A stretch of 64,000 nt of DNA from NCBI RefSeq assembly GCF_042477335.2, contig NC_091250.1, positions 127,941,384 through 128,005,383 on the forward strand, written 5' to 3'. Shown piece after piece: positions 1 to 10,590 of the stretch. The notes under the pieces were generated by a model. That model had not been told where the DNA came from, ran no database searches, and was given only the letters and a program-made list of their open reading frames with translations. Origin of the DNA: Ovis canadensis. Its lineage: Eukaryota > Chordata > Mammalia > Artiodactyla > Bovidae. Made by a program: the position numbers and the translations under genes. Each line of letters starts with the position of its first letter. Position 1 is the first letter of the stretch.

Positions 1-13
1 GCGCTGGCCGCAG

Positions 14-56
14 CAGGCAGGCAAGTTCTTTACCACTTAGTGCCACCTGGAAAGCC
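14..56 (-). mobile_element. Bov-tA SINE, head end only (cut by window edge or old truncation)
   Basis: The sequence ggcaggcaagttctttacca ... ccacctggaaagccc is the inverted tRNA-like head of a Bov-tA element. The rest would lie to the left of the window or is lost. Confidence 0.65.
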
Positions 57-288
57 CTGAAACGTGGGTTTAGCCAAGGCTCTGTTACCTGTTAAAGATA
101 ATTGAGGAGAATAAATCCAGACAGTATTAGGTCCTACACAAATGCAAGGGTATGTCGTGATCACATCAGATTCTTCTCTCAGCTTATGTCCCGGGAGCCC
201 AAGTTCACCAGAGGATGGACATTTTTGTTTCTTTGTTCATTAATTCTTTATTGATGATGACTTAACAAGGATTCAAAGTAGCATATAT

Positions 289-490
289 ATCTTCCCTTGT
301 CGCTCCGTTGGTAAAGAATCTGCGTGCAATGCAGGAGACCCAGGTTTGATTACTGGGTTGGGAAAAGTTTCCTGGAGAAGGAAATGGAAACCCACTCCAG
401 TATTCTTGCCTGGAGAATCCCATGGACAGAGGAGCCTGGTGGGCTACAGTCCATGGGGTCGCAAGAGTCGAACACGACTTGGCAACTAAA
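289..490 (+). mobile_element. Bov-tA SINE
   Basis: Plus-strand copy. A diverged head (gttggtaaagaatctgc) leads into ctggagaaggaaatgg, tattcttgcctggagaatcc and the acacgacttggcaac end. Confidence 0.9.
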
Positions 491-496
491 CCCATC

Positions 497-1518
497 AAAG
501 TAGCATATAGAAACAGACATAGTCTAGCAGCATTCCAGCACACACTACAGTGAATCACAGAGGGCTATTTCTCACAAGCAATGCAGTGCAGTACAAGTGA
601 TTCTTTGGGATTCTACCTCCCACTTGGTTTGTTGAATGAATGAATGAGTGGAAGGTAATGAATTGAGAGTCCCTTTCAGGAAGATTCCTTTGTGCAGGGA
701 GTGCGTACTTTTGCAGAGTCCGTGATAACTTGTTGGGTGATCTCTCCCTTATGAGCATAATCCAGTCCCAGAGGCATCATAAGAATGGGATCGATTTTTC
801 TTTCCATCATCACTGACCATCTGCTTGATGACAAAGAGGCTGACACTCCACGTTGACAGGAGGCAGGACCAGGATGTGACATGGTCAAAGGTTTGATGAA
901 GCACTCCTCTGAGGGCACAGACAGAAATCACCGGTAGAAACACAGATGCTTTATCTCTGAACACAACAGAACTGAGCAAAGCTCTCCTTTGGAGAACTGG
1001 GAATCTTGAGCCTGACAGGGATAGAATGGGAACCAGTTGCTGTGTCCTGTGGTAGGGAAATGAAAGGATGCTGTGAGCTGTGTCCCAGAGCCAGGGCTCC
1101 GTTCACCGGATCAGCTCTGTACACCATGACTCAGGATGACATGGGTCCCGTTGAGCACGACTCCTGTTCTGGGTGGCGCGGTTGTCCTCAGTCGCCAGAG
1201 AAACATCCAATGAAGACTTTAAACAGAACTTTGGGGGAGGATTGTGAGGACAGAGTGCTTAAGAAGACACTCAGAAAGCTTATCCCTCATGAAAAATAAA
1301 GAGTGCAGAGAAATAGTTGAAGCTTGAACACACCAGGAGAACTGGCACTGGGCTCGGTGACTCCACCTCAGGAGGATGAGCCTGCTACCCTGAAATGAAC
1401 TTGAAGAGAGAACCCTGGGTATCTGAGGCGAACACTCCTGCCCAGGAATACGTCTCTTCACTCTGGACTGAATCTTTGTGTCTGCCCACCACCCCACTCC
1501 CTGTCCTTGCCCCAGATT
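497..1518. other. Intergenic stretch with no gene recognised
   Basis: About 1 kb with only short open frames on both strands and no family I recognise. I see no clear repeat here. Confidence 0.5.
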
Positions 1519-1628
1519 CATATGTTGAAACCCTAGTCTCAATGTGGTGCTATTAGGGGGTGGGACCTTTGGGAGGTGATTAGGTCATGAGGGTGGTACC
1601 CTTACGGATGGGATTAGTGCCCTGTTAG

Positions 1629-1767
1629 GATGGCATCACTGACTCAATGGACATGAGTCTGAGTGAACTCCAGGAGTTGGTGATGGACAGGGAGGCCTGG
1701 CGTGCTGTGATTCATGGGGTTGCAAAGAGTCGGATATGACTGAACGACTGAACTGCACTGAACTGAG
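1629..1767 (+). mobile_element. BovB/RTE LINE 3'-end fragment
   Basis: It starts ggatggcatcactgactcaa, continues with ggtgatggacagggaggcct, and ends gaacgactgaactgcactga. This is the last ~140 bp of BovB, inserted inside an older repeat. Confidence 0.85.
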
Positions 1768-2507
1768 TCAGGGTTCTCCAGAGAAATAGAACCAATTGGA
1801 GACATTGGTTTAGTTGTTGTTTAGTCGTTCAGCTGTGTCCAACTCTTTGTGACGTCATGGACTATAGCCTGCCCGGCTCCTCCGTGGAATTTAATCAGGC
1901 AAGAATGCTGGAGTAGGTTGCCATTTCCTTTTCTTGGGGATCTTTCTAACTCCCAAGCCAGGGATCAAACCTGCATCTCCTGCATTGGAGGTGGATTCTT
2001 TACCACTGGGCCATCTGGGAAGCCCCATAGGAAACATATGGTTATATACAAGAGATTTATTCTGGGAATTGGCTCATGTGGTTAGGGAGGCCAAGAAGTC
2101 ACAAAGTCTGCCCTCTGCAAGCTGGAGAATCAGGAACTGAGGGTCAAATTCAGTTCAAGGCTGCAGGCTTGAGAACTGGGTAGGGAGGGCAGTTGCTGGT
2201 TTTAAGCCCCTCTGTCTGCAGGCCTGGGGACCAGGAATGCTGATGTCCGAGGGCAGGGGAAGATGGTGTATCCCAGATCAAGGAGAGACAGAATTCACCT
2301 TCTTTTCCCCCTTTTGTTCTTTTCAGACCCTCAACAGATTAGATGATGTTGCCATACTTGTTGAGGGTGGATCACTAACCTCTTCTGGAAACACTACCCC
2401 TGCCCCAATCTCGCGTCACTCCACAGACACACCAAGAAACGACATTGTCTCAGCTGTCTGTGTGCCTTTAGCCCAAGTCAAGCTGACATGTTAAATTAGC
2501 CATCGTG
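1768..2507 (-). mobile_element. Old L1-type 3' end, interrupted by a Bov-tA
   Basis: It begins gtcagggttctccagagaaa, is broken at about 1810-2026 by a SINE, then resumes gagatttattctgggaattg and ends near gtcaagctgacatgttaaat. I recognise the pattern as a widespread mammalian L1-type 3' end in antisense. The subfamily is uncertain. Confidence 0.5.
1811..2026 (-). mobile_element. Bov-tA SINE
   Basis: Inverted copy from tttagtcgttcagctgtgtc to ccatctgggaagcccc. It is inserted into the L1-type fragment, which continues on both sides. Confidence 0.9.
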
Positions 2508-3011
2508 GCACCCTTATCAGGAGAGACAGGATAGAAAGTGTTCTCTCCTCTTTCTGCTTCCTGAAGATAGTTGCCTGCTCACCCGGAAGAGGCTCCTCAT
2601 GGGACCAGATCTGCCGGCACCCCGGCCTCGGCCTTGCAGCCTCCAGTACTGAGGAAGATTCGTCCTTTAAGCCACTCCATCTTTGATAATTTGTTACAGC
2701 TGCCTGACTGGCTAAGACAGCCCGGAGGAGGCTCTCCTGAAGCCTGCCCATCACGGCCTGCGGGGCAGGCGGCGGTTCAAACAGCTTCCCCAGCCAGCCT
2801 CCTTCCGGCTGTCCCAGAACCCAGCCCCCTGGCACTGGACACTCGCCTTGCTGCGTCCCTCTCTTCACTCAGCCTGTTGCTCTCCTGGGGCTCACGTGTT
2901 CACACCCGTTCACGTGTGCACACCTGTTTAGCCTTCAAGGACTGATGTTGGCTCCGATGTCTACCTGAGGTCTCCTCCCCTGTTTTAAAATAATTAACAC
3001 AATTTAAAAAG

Positions 3012-3287
3012 CTTGGTTTTGGCTGCACTGGGTCTTGGCTGCTGCGTGGTCTTCCTCTAGTTGCAGCGATTGGGGGCGACTCTGACTGCAGTGTTCGGGC
3101 TTCTCGTTGCAGCGGCTTCTCTTGTTACGGGTCACAGGCTCTAACGCAGCTGGGCTCAGTACTTGTGGTACAGGCGCTTAGTTGCCCCACGGCACGTGGA
3201 ACCATCCCAGACCAGGGATCACACCCGTGTCCCCTGCATTGGCAGTTGGATTCTTAACTACTGGATGACCAGGGAAGTCTCTCCCCA
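3012..3287 (-). mobile_element. CHR-type artiodactyl SINE (long form)
   Basis: It reads ggctgcactgggtcttggct, then gcttctcgttgcagcggctt, and ends with the inverted tRNA-like head (aaccactggatgaccagggaagtc-like). This form is typical of CHR elements of ruminants and whales. Confidence 0.8.
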
Positions 3288-3334
3288 CTCTTTTTCTTAA
3301 AAGATTTTGGGGGGGGGGGGTGCGGGATATGGGC

Positions 3335-3494
3335 CATTTTTTAAAAAGTCTTTATTGAATTGGCTACAATATTGCTTCCATTTGATATTTTAGTTTTTAG
3401 GCATGTGGGATCTTAAGTCCCTGACCAGGGATCAAACCCGCACCACCTACATTGGAAAGTTAAGCCTTAACCACTGGCCCCCCAGGGAAGTCCC
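3335..3494 (-). mobile_element. CHR-type SINE (short form)
   Basis: It reads aagtctttattgaattggct, then gcatgtgggatctt and ccctgaccagggatcaaacc, and ends cccagggaagtcc. The element is inverted on the plus strand. Confidence 0.8.
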
Positions 3495-3737
3495 TCCTTA
3501 CCTTCTCTTCTGTGCTACTGAAACCTTGATTTTGTTCAGAGCCAATATGCTCCAGGCAGTTGATTATGCTGGGTGTAAGCTGGTGTTTTTCAAACTATGG
3601 ACACAATCTATCACAAGATTATGAAATCAGCTTACTAGTGTGACTAGCATCTAGAAACTATAGACAGAAAACTTTTGAATGAATCAGAGTGAGTGACGGT
3701 AATCATTTGGGGAAATTTTACTTTTTAGTTTACATCT

Positions 3738-3873
3738 ATGGATGGCATCACTGACTCGATGGACGTGAGTCTGAGTGACCTCCGGGAGTTGGTGATGGAC
3801 AGGGAGGCCTGGCGTGCTGCGATTCATGGGGTCGCAAAGAGTCGGACACGACTGAGCGACTGAACTGAACTGA
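3738..3873 (+). mobile_element. BovB/RTE 3'-end fragment
   Basis: ggatggcatcactgactcga to gagcgactgaactgaactga. It is well preserved and therefore probably young. Confidence 0.88.
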
Positions 3874-4007
3874 CGTGCTCCATTGGTTTCAATGTGCCAT
3901 GTATAGTTGACCCTTGAACAACATGGGCTTGAGCTGTTGGGTCCATCTATACATGGGGTCCATGTGGTCACAAAGTCAGACACGACTGAGCAACCAACAC
4001 TCCAGGG

Positions 4008-4205
4008 CTTCCCTGGTGGCTCAGACAGTAAAGAATCTGTCTGCAACGCAGGAGACCCAGGTTCGATCCTTGGGTTGGAAAGATCCCCTGGAGAAGGGAA
4101 TGGCTACCCACCCTAGTATTCTTGCCTGGAGAATTCTGTGCACAGAGGAGCCTGGCAGGCTACAGTCCATGGGGCTGCAAAGCATCAGACTTGACTGAGT
4201 GACTA
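4008..4205 (+). mobile_element. Bov-tA SINE
   Basis: Begins ggcttccctggtggctcaga and ends gacttgactgagtgactaac. A separate SINE tail fragment (cagacacgactgagcaacca) precedes it at 3955-4000. Confidence 0.93.
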
Positions 4206-4242
4206 ACACTTCACTTTTCTTTTTTTTCCAATAAATATGACG

Positions 4243-4462
4243 ACTGTGCTGCTTAGCCACTCAGACGTGTCTGATGCTTTGTAACCCACTGGACTGTAGC
4301 CCACCAGGCTCCTCTGTCCATGGAATTTTTTCATGTAAGAATCCTGGAGTGGTTGCCGTTTCCTTCTCCAGGGGATCCTTCTGACCCAGGGATCAAACCC
4401 ACGTCTCCTTTGTCTCCGGCATTGCAGGCAGAGTCTTTACCTACTGAGCCACCGGGAAAGCT
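4243..4462 (-). mobile_element. Bov-tA SINE
   Basis: Inverted copy from gtgctgcttagccactcaga to gagccaccgggaaagctt. It lies about 40 bp from the previous SINE, head-out on both sides. Confidence 0.93.
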
Positions 4463-4827
4463 TCAAATATTACTATACTATTATAGTCCAACACAGTCCA
4501 TGGATGGTTGAATCCAAGGGTGTGGAAGGGTGGATTCAGAGGGCCTGCTATAAAGTTATACACAGATTTTTGACTGCAAGGATGTGGGCGCCCCTAACCC
4601 CCACATTGTTCAAGGGTCAGCTGTACTTCCCATTATGGGCCTCCATCAAAAACTTCCCAAATCACTGGTGGAGGCCAAGCAGGAGGCTCTCAAGTTTCCA
4701 TCTCCCAGACCCACTTGTAACTAAATATCAATCAATCAATAAAGATATGAAAACATGTCACTAATATGAAACATCTAATAAATATATTTCAAATATTTAA
4801 TCACACTCTTAACAGTAGGTACCCTTT

Positions 4828-4922
4828 TTTATGGAGAAGGAAATGGAAGCCCACTCCAGTACTCTTGGAAATCCCATGAACTGAGGACAGAGGAGTCTGG
4901 TGGGCTACAATCCATGGGTAAG
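4828..4922 (+). mobile_element. Bov-tA SINE, partial
   Basis: Only the middle and tail remain (ggagaaggaaatggaagccc ... gggctacaatccatgggta). Confidence 0.8.
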
Positions 4923-5361
4923 GCTGGTAAGGATTAGAACAGTCATCCAGCCCATGGCTGGAGGGAGGGTGGGCTTCTGATGTGCTCACATGTGCCTCTG
5001 GAATCCAGCTTCATAACTATAACAAAATTCATTTGGAACTTTTGTCTAAGGAATTCCAGTTCTTGGAATTTATGTTAAGGAGATAATCAAATGTCCAGCC
5101 CAAGGAAGGGATTAGACAAATCATGATATGGCTTATATGTGGAATTCTATGCAACCATTGAAAATATCTTAAATTGTTGACATGGAGAAATGTCCACCCC
5201 ATGTGAAGGAAATGAAGCATGTTGTAAACCAGTGATGTAGAGCCTCATGGTAATATATTCACATGTAGAAACCTACACCTGTGTATATATGATCAGAAGC
5301 AATTTGAAAGAATATGCACCAAATCAGACGGTGAAATGATGGACATTCCTCTCCCCCTTTT

Positions 5362-5556
5362 TATTTTTTAATGTTTATTTTACTCATTCATTTATTTGGC
5401 TGCCCTGGGTCTTTGTTGCAGCATGTGGGATCTTTAGCTGTGGCATGAAAACTCTTAGCTGTGGCCTGTGGGATCTAGTTCCTTGACCAGGGATTGAACC
5501 CTGGACCCTTGCCTTGGCAGCTTGAAGCCTTAGCCCCTGGACCACCAGGGAAGTCG
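5362..5556 (-). mobile_element. CHR-type SINE
   Basis: Reads ggctgccctgggtctttgtt, then ttgaccagggattgaaccct, and ends with the inverted head (ggaccaccagggaagtc). Confidence 0.8.
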
Positions 5557-6182
5557 TTCCACCTTTTTCTAAATAATCTTCTATTTTTCTATAATGAATG
5601 TTGTCTATTACCTGAAGATTGAAACTAACATAAGGGTTTAAAACACTTACCACTCAAGACATGACAGGGACCCCCACCCTCTTCCCTGAGCAGAGAGAGT
5701 GGTGCAGGGCCTGCTGTTTCCATGTGTTTAGCAAGCATGTGACTAACCCGTGGTGGCGAGCCTCGCTCCTTGGTCCTGGCACGTTTATCCAAACTCTTGG
5801 AAAACTAAGCCCGTGGTTTCCCAGCTGGTACGTGAACATCACGACCCACCATGGAGGGCTGGACGAGAGACCAAGGAGAGACTCCTGGAAAAGTGCCCAC
5901 CATCACATAGAGGCACACCATCACGCCTCACGCTGTCTTGGTTCCTTGGGGAGGAAAAATACGGTGATTCAACAACAAGAAGCAGAACTGGAACAATACA
6001 CTTCTAATCCAAATTAAAAAAATAGCACTCAGCCAAGCCAGTCTTTGGAGAATTAGAATCATATGAGAGTGTGAACCGGAAAATGTGAACCGAAAAGATG
6101 TCTGGAGGAATGGAAAGTCTGTTTCACTGCTCATGCTTTTGTTAGCAGACTACTTTTTTTTTTTTTAAGATTAAAAACAAAA
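5557..6182. other. Intergenic stretch with a 118-codon open frame, not supported as a gene
   Basis: A plus-strand open frame (5661-6017) shows no recognisable domain. An overlapping frame of similar length is also open, and there is no promoter or splice context. I see no repeat family here and do not call a gene. Confidence 0.4.
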
Positions 6183-6339
6183 TGTGGACCATTTTGAAAG
6201 TCTTTACTGAATTTGTTACAATGTTGCTTGTTTTATGTTGGCTGAGGCATGTGGGATCTTAGCTCTTCCACCAGGGATTCAACCGGCACCCCCTGGGTTA
6301 GAAGGCAAAGTATTCCCTTGGACTGCCAGGGAAGTCCCA
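6183..6339 (-). mobile_element. CHR-type SINE (short form)
   Basis: Reads aagtctttactgaatttgtt, then gcatgtgggatcttagctct, and ends ctgccagggaagtccc. Confidence 0.8.
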
Positions 6340-6459
6340 GAAAAGTCCTTGATATAAGAAAAAAGCCTTGCGCCTGTTGGGAAGAGCTCTCATGGAGGGC
6401 TGTCCTGGGGTCTGAACACCAGTGCTCTGCCATCAGAGGCACCAGCCTTTAAAATCTTG

Positions 6460-6580
6460 GTCCTGTTTTTCCCAAGGCATGTGACTGTTGAGAAAAACCC
6501 TCTTAGCCTCAGTTTCCACATCTGCAAAATGGGGACTGTACAGGCATATTGAGCAGATTAGATGAGCTATAAATCACAAG
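6460..6580 (+). repeat. MIR SINE fragment
   Basis: The diagnostic core cctcagtttccacatctgca, followed by aaatgggga, is present, with a following attagatgagct region typical of MIR. Confidence 0.75.
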
Positions 6581-6600
6581 AGCCTTGGATGGCGGTTTGT

Positions 6601-6823
6601 GTGCATGCTCAGTTGCTCAGTCGTGTCCAACTCTTTGCCACCCTGTGGACTGTGTAGCCCACCAGGCTCCTCTGCCCATGGGATTCTCCAGCAAGAGTAC
6701 TGGAGTGTGTCGCCATGCCTTCCTCCAGGGGCTCTTCCCAACCCAGAGATTGAAAATTTGTGTCCTGTGTCTCCTGCATTGGCAGGCAGATTCTTAACAA
6801 CCACTGAGTCATCTGGGAAGCCC
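6601..6823 (-). mobile_element. Bov-tA SINE
   Basis: Inverted copy from tgctcagttgctcagtcgtg to gtcatctgggaagccc. Confidence 0.93.
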
Positions 6824-6839
6824 TAAACACTGCTCTAAA

Positions 6840-7599
6840 AAAAAATCATTTTTATTACTACTACAGCTCTTGCTGTGTGACATCAGGGTACAGGAGGAAA
6901 GCAACTTGCCCTGGGACAGAGGTTGGGTGCCTGATAGAGCCTCTTTGAGACAAAATCCCATCTTCTAGGACCTATACCATCTTTTAAAAGCATTACCTTT
7001 GAAGGAGAAATGAACATCCATATTTGCAAGGGAAAGTCATATTCTTTGTTGCTGTGATTTCCAATTAAATATGGGTTGAATCTGAAACCGCATGGCTTGA
7101 TATCACCCCCCCACCAGCTTCTTTTTTTCCCAGTTCTCAGTGCAGTCCCAACAGCAGGGGAGCTGAGCCCGGGTTCCTGTTACTCAGCTGGGGGCTCTAG
7201 GGCTGTTGCCTTCCATTTCCTGTAATGCAAATGTGCTTTCCACCCTGGGCTGGTGACCGGGTCCCAGCCTAGTTAACAGACCCAGAGGCCACTCATCACA
7301 ACATCATCCATTGAGAAACAGAAAATCAGACACAGATCTATTTTACCTCCTCCGCAGTGCCGACTTTGACAAAGCAGGAGGAAGCCTAGACTGAATTCTC
7401 TGCTCCGTGTCAGTACGGCCAATGGAGCTTTAAAGGTTCCTGCAGGGGGTACGGGGGTGCCCCTTTGTCCTTCCGAGGTGGAAACAGAGCGAGGTCAGCC
7501 TGGGGGGCTCCTGGCCCTGCCTTGGCCTGACTCTAGGGCTTCCCCAGTGTGGTTTATTCCATAAAAACCACCCCCCTTGCTGGTGTCCCTGATTCCACA
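6840..7599. other. Intergenic stretch, nothing recognised
   Basis: About 760 bp with only short open frames and no repeat family that I can name. Confidence 0.45.
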
Positions 7600-8120
7600 C
7601 TAGCTGCCTGTGACCCATCCTTCACACAGCAGGAAAATGCAACATCCTAACCACTTGCCTGGTCCTGAAACCAGGAACATCCTAGCTCCTCCTGGTTCCT
7701 GGGCTTGGCTGAGTGGGATCCCTGCTCCCCCATCCCACCTCTTACTGCACTCCAAGCTGCAACCCGTCCCCACCGTCACCCCCACCCCGAAGCCCTGCCG
7801 TCTTCTTTCTGAGGGTAGACTATACCCTGCTCGCTCTCCCCTCTGCAACTCTGAACTTGCTGGTCTCTGCCCAAACGAGGTTCCTACCAGCTGAGGTCAC
7901 ATCACACGTGTCACCTTTTAGAGGATGTTCCTGACCATCCAGCTTCATGAAAGCATCCCATCCCTGTCACATTACCTGATTTTCTCTATGACACCATCAC
8001 CCCGCAGCCACCGAACTACTCACCTGTTCTCAAGATCACTGTCTGGTTTCTCCACTGGAGAGTAAGCTGTTACCTGCCCTGCTGTGTTGAGGCTCCCAGA
8101 ACAGCAGGGCTGCTCCCAGA
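7600..8120 (+). repeat. Probable L2 LINE 3' region (degenerate)
   Basis: The succession gaggatgttcctgaccatcc, cacattacctgattttctct and gagagtaagctgttacctgc resembles the L2 3' end. The 5' part is too diverged to delimit. Confidence 0.5.
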
Positions 8121-8177
8121 GGGGACTGATCTCCTGCAAAGGACTAAAAAAAAATTTTTATTGGTGTATAATAGCTT

Positions 8178-8643
8178 TACTTTGCCAACAAAGGTCCATC
8201 TAGTCAAAGCTGTGGTTTTTCCATGTATGGATGTGAGAGTTGGACCATAAAGAAAGCTGAGCATTGAAGAATTGATGCTTTTGGACTGTGGTGTCGGAGA
8301 AGACTCTTGAGAGTCCCTTAGACTGCAAGGAGATCCAACCAGTCCATCCTAAAGGAAATCAATCCTGAATATTCATTGGAAGGACTGATGCTGAAGCTGA
8401 AACTCCAATACTTTGGCCACCTGATCTGAAGAACTGACTCATTACAAAAGACCCTGATGCTGGGAAAGGTTGAGGGCAGGAGGAGAAGGAAACAACAGAG
8501 GACGAGATGGTTGGATGGCATCACTGACTCAATGGAAATGAGTTCGAGCAAGCTCCAGGAGTTGGTGACGGACAGTGAAGTCTGGCGTGCTGCAGTCCAT
8601 GGGGTCGCAGAGTTGGACGTGACCGAGAAACCGAACTGAACTG
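8178..8643 (+). mobile_element. BovB/RTE 3' fragment, about 0.47 kb
   Basis: It starts gccaacaaaggtccatctag, holds atggatgtgagagttggacc and gagatggttggatggcatca, and ends gaccgagaaaccgaactgaa. It encodes the degraded C-terminal part of the BovB polyprotein. Confidence 0.92.
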
Positions 8644-8701
8644 ATAGCAGCTTTACAACATTGTGTTAGTTTGTGCTGCACAGCAAAGTGAATCAGCAAT
8701 T

Positions 8702-8965
8702 GCTGTTGTTCAGGCGCTGAGTCGTGTCCGACTCTTTGTGACCCCGTGGACTGCAGCACGCCAGGCTTCCCTGTCCTTCACTGTCTCCCAGGGTTTCACA
8801 GACTCCCACTGAGTCAGTGATGCTAACCATCTCATCTTCTGCCGCTCCCGTCTGTTTTTGTCTTCCATCTTTCCCAGCAGCAGGGTCTTTATCAATGAGC
8901 TGTCTCTTCTCATCAGGTGGCCAAAGTATTGGAGCTTCAACTTCAGCATTCGTGAATCAGCTATG
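8702..8965 (-). mobile_element. BovB/RTE 3' fragment
   Basis: Inverted copy from gctgagtcgtgtccgactct to ggccaaagtattggagcttc and tcagcattcgtgaa. It sits about 60 bp from an opposite-strand BovB fragment in the same L1. Confidence 0.85.
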
Positions 8966-9019
8966 CCTATACCCATATCCCCTCTTTTCATGGATTTCCT
9001 TCCCATTTAGGTCACCACG

Positions 9020-9234
9020 GCTTCCCTGGTGGCTCAGAGGTTAAAGCGTCTGCCTGCAATGTGGGAGACCTGGGTTCGATCCCTGGGTCGGGAAGATCCC
9101 CTGGAGAAGGAAATCGCAACCCATTCCAGTACTCTTGCCTGGAGAATCCCATGGATGGAGAAGCCTGGTGGGCTGCAGTCCACCGGGTCGCAGAGAGTCG
9201 GACACGACTGAGCGACTTCACTTTCACTTTCACT
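9020..9234 (+). mobile_element. Bov-tA SINE with target-site duplication
   Basis: Begins cttccctggtggctcagagg and ends gagcgacttcactttcactt. The L1 sequence ggtcacc occurs on both sides (9011-9017 and 9239-9245), marking the duplicated target. Confidence 0.94.
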
Positions 9235-9562
9235 TTCGGTCACCGCAGAGCACTGAGTAGAGTTACCTGTGCCATATAATAGGTTTTCATTAGTTATCTG
9301 TATTATACATAGTAGTATATACATGTCAAAAATGAACAAATGGGACCTAATTAAAAGCTTTTGTACAGCAAAGGAAGCAATAAATGAGAAAACAACCCTC
9401 AGAATGGAAGAAAATATTTGTAACTGAAGCAACTGACAAAGGATTAATTTCCAAAACATATAAACAACTCATGCAACTCAATAAAAAAAAAAAACAAAAA
9501 ATGGGCAGAACTGACATAGACATTTCTCCACAAAGGGTTATTGTGCCCAGTTGCACAGGTTA

Positions 9563-9760
9563 GGGCTTCCCAGGTGATGCTAGTGTTAAAGAACCCACCT
9601 GCCAGTGCAGAAGGTATAAGAGACACGGGTTAGGAAGATCCCTTGGAGAAGGGCATGGCAATCCACTCCAGTATTCTTGACTGGAGAATCCCATGGACAG
9701 AGGAGCCTGGTGGGCTACAGTCCATGGGGTCGCAGAGTCAGACAGGACCGAAGCCACTTA
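9563..9760 (+). mobile_element. Bov-tA SINE
   Basis: Begins gggcttcccaggtgatgcta and ends near gaccgaagccacttagcaca. Confidence 0.92.
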
Positions 9761-9924
9761 GCACACATGCACACACTTGCACAGTGTAATGGATTGTATG
9801 CCCTTTCTCTCTTCCTCAGCTTTGGTGATTAAGACTTGGGAGTGACATCTCGACCCCGTGCTCTGTGATTTCTGGGTGACTCATCTGAAAAGTTCTACTG
9901 CCAAAGGTTGGCGGCAGAGCCTGG

Positions 9925-10030
9925 AGGGAGCAGTCGGTGGAGCGCTGGGGCCTGAAGACCTGGAAACCCCTGGTTCAGTCCTGCTTTGCCTAGTCCAGCT
10001 GCCCCTTGAGCAAGCATCAGTCAAGCGCAG
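9925..10030 (+). repeat. Probable MIR fragment
   Basis: Reads gtggagcgctggggcctgaa, then gttcagtcctgctttgcc and cttgagcaagc. It is weakly MIR-like and diverged. Confidence 0.4.
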
Positions 10031-10067
10031 ATTTTAAATAAGATGTAAGCATATGCTAAAGAACCGT

Positions 10068-10288
10068 GGGCTTCCCTGGTGGCTCAGTGGTAAAGGACCC
10101 ACCTGGCAGTGCAGAAGATATAATACTCATGGGTTCAATCCCTGGGTCGGGAAGATCCCCTGGAGAAGGAGATGGCAACCCACTCCAGTTTTCTTGCCTG
10201 GGAAATCCCATAGACAGAGGAGCCTGGTGGTCTACCGTCCATGGAGTCTCGAAAGAGTTGGACATGACTTCGAGACTAAACAACCACC
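10068..10288 (+). mobile_element. Bov-tA SINE
   Basis: Begins gggcttccctggtggctcag and ends gacatgacttcgagactaaa. Confidence 0.93.
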
Positions 10289-10404
10289 ACAAAAGAACCC
10301 TCTTTTCCCCCACCCCCAATTCTATTTTAGTCTCTTCAACCTTTAGCTTGGGGAGAGCAGCTGGAGCTGTTTTTGGCCCCATAATTTAAGGTCCACATCC
10401 TACA

Positions 10405-10590
10405 CCGTGATGCTCTAGGCCAAGGGTTCTCGTACTTGATCATGAACGACAATCACATGGAGGGCTGTGAAAACAGATTCCAGAGTTTTGGATTCAACGG
10501 GGCTGGGCAGGGCCCAGGAATCTGCATTCCCATGTTGCCAGGTGGCGAGATGCTGTTGCTGAGGCCCACTCAGCTGGGCCGCGAGGCATC
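10405..10590 (+). mobile_element. MER5A-like hAT-Charlie element
   Basis: Reads gggttctcgtacttgatcat, then cagggcccaggaatctgcat and ccaggtggcgagatgctgtt. This follows the MER5A order of motifs. Confidence 0.65.

Larger units (their letters stand above)
1519..2730. repeat. Ancient interspersed repeat split by nested insertions
   Basis: The first part (1519-1620) contains gggaggtgattaggtcatga and gggattagtgccct. The second part resumes at about 2510 (cacccttatcaggagag) and runs through agatctgccggcacc to ttgttacagctgcctgactg at about 2730. Together they look like one common mammalian repeat whose class I cannot name with certainty. The gap is filled by a BovB tail, an L1-like 3' end and a Bov-tA. 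Confidence 0.6.
3904..4623. mobile_element. MER2/Tigger DNA transposon remnant with terminal inverted repeats
   Basis: The left end (agttgacccttgaacaacat) and right end (attgttcaagggtcagctg) are inverted copies, flanked by TA on both sides. The inside also matches MER2 (aagttatacacagatttttg, gcgcccctaacccccac). Two Bov-tA SINEs of opposite orientation and a SINE tail fragment have been inserted into it. Confidence 0.85.
8146..9540. mobile_element. 5'-inverted L1 LINE copy with three later insertions
   Basis: Antisense L1 3'-UTR pieces lie at 8146-8177, 8644-8701, 8966-9019 and 9235-9325 (for example aacattgtgttagtttgtgc, gagcactgagtagagttacc). They are followed directly by a sense piece of L1 ORF2 at 9326-9535 (gggacctaattaaaagcttt, gcaactgacaaaggattaat). 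Opposite orientation of the two parts is the hallmark of twin priming. Two BovB fragments and a Bov-tA interrupt the 3'-UTR part. Confidence 0.75.

Noticed and set aside
5661..6017. 118-codon plus-strand frame in intergenic DNA
   Set aside because: There is no recognisable domain, start context or splice sites, and another frame is open across the same bases.
9020..9110. tRNA-like A and B box sequences (ggttcgatccc) at this and other SINEs
   Set aside because: They are the tRNA-derived heads of Bov-tA SINEs, without a full cloverleaf, so not functional tRNA genes.
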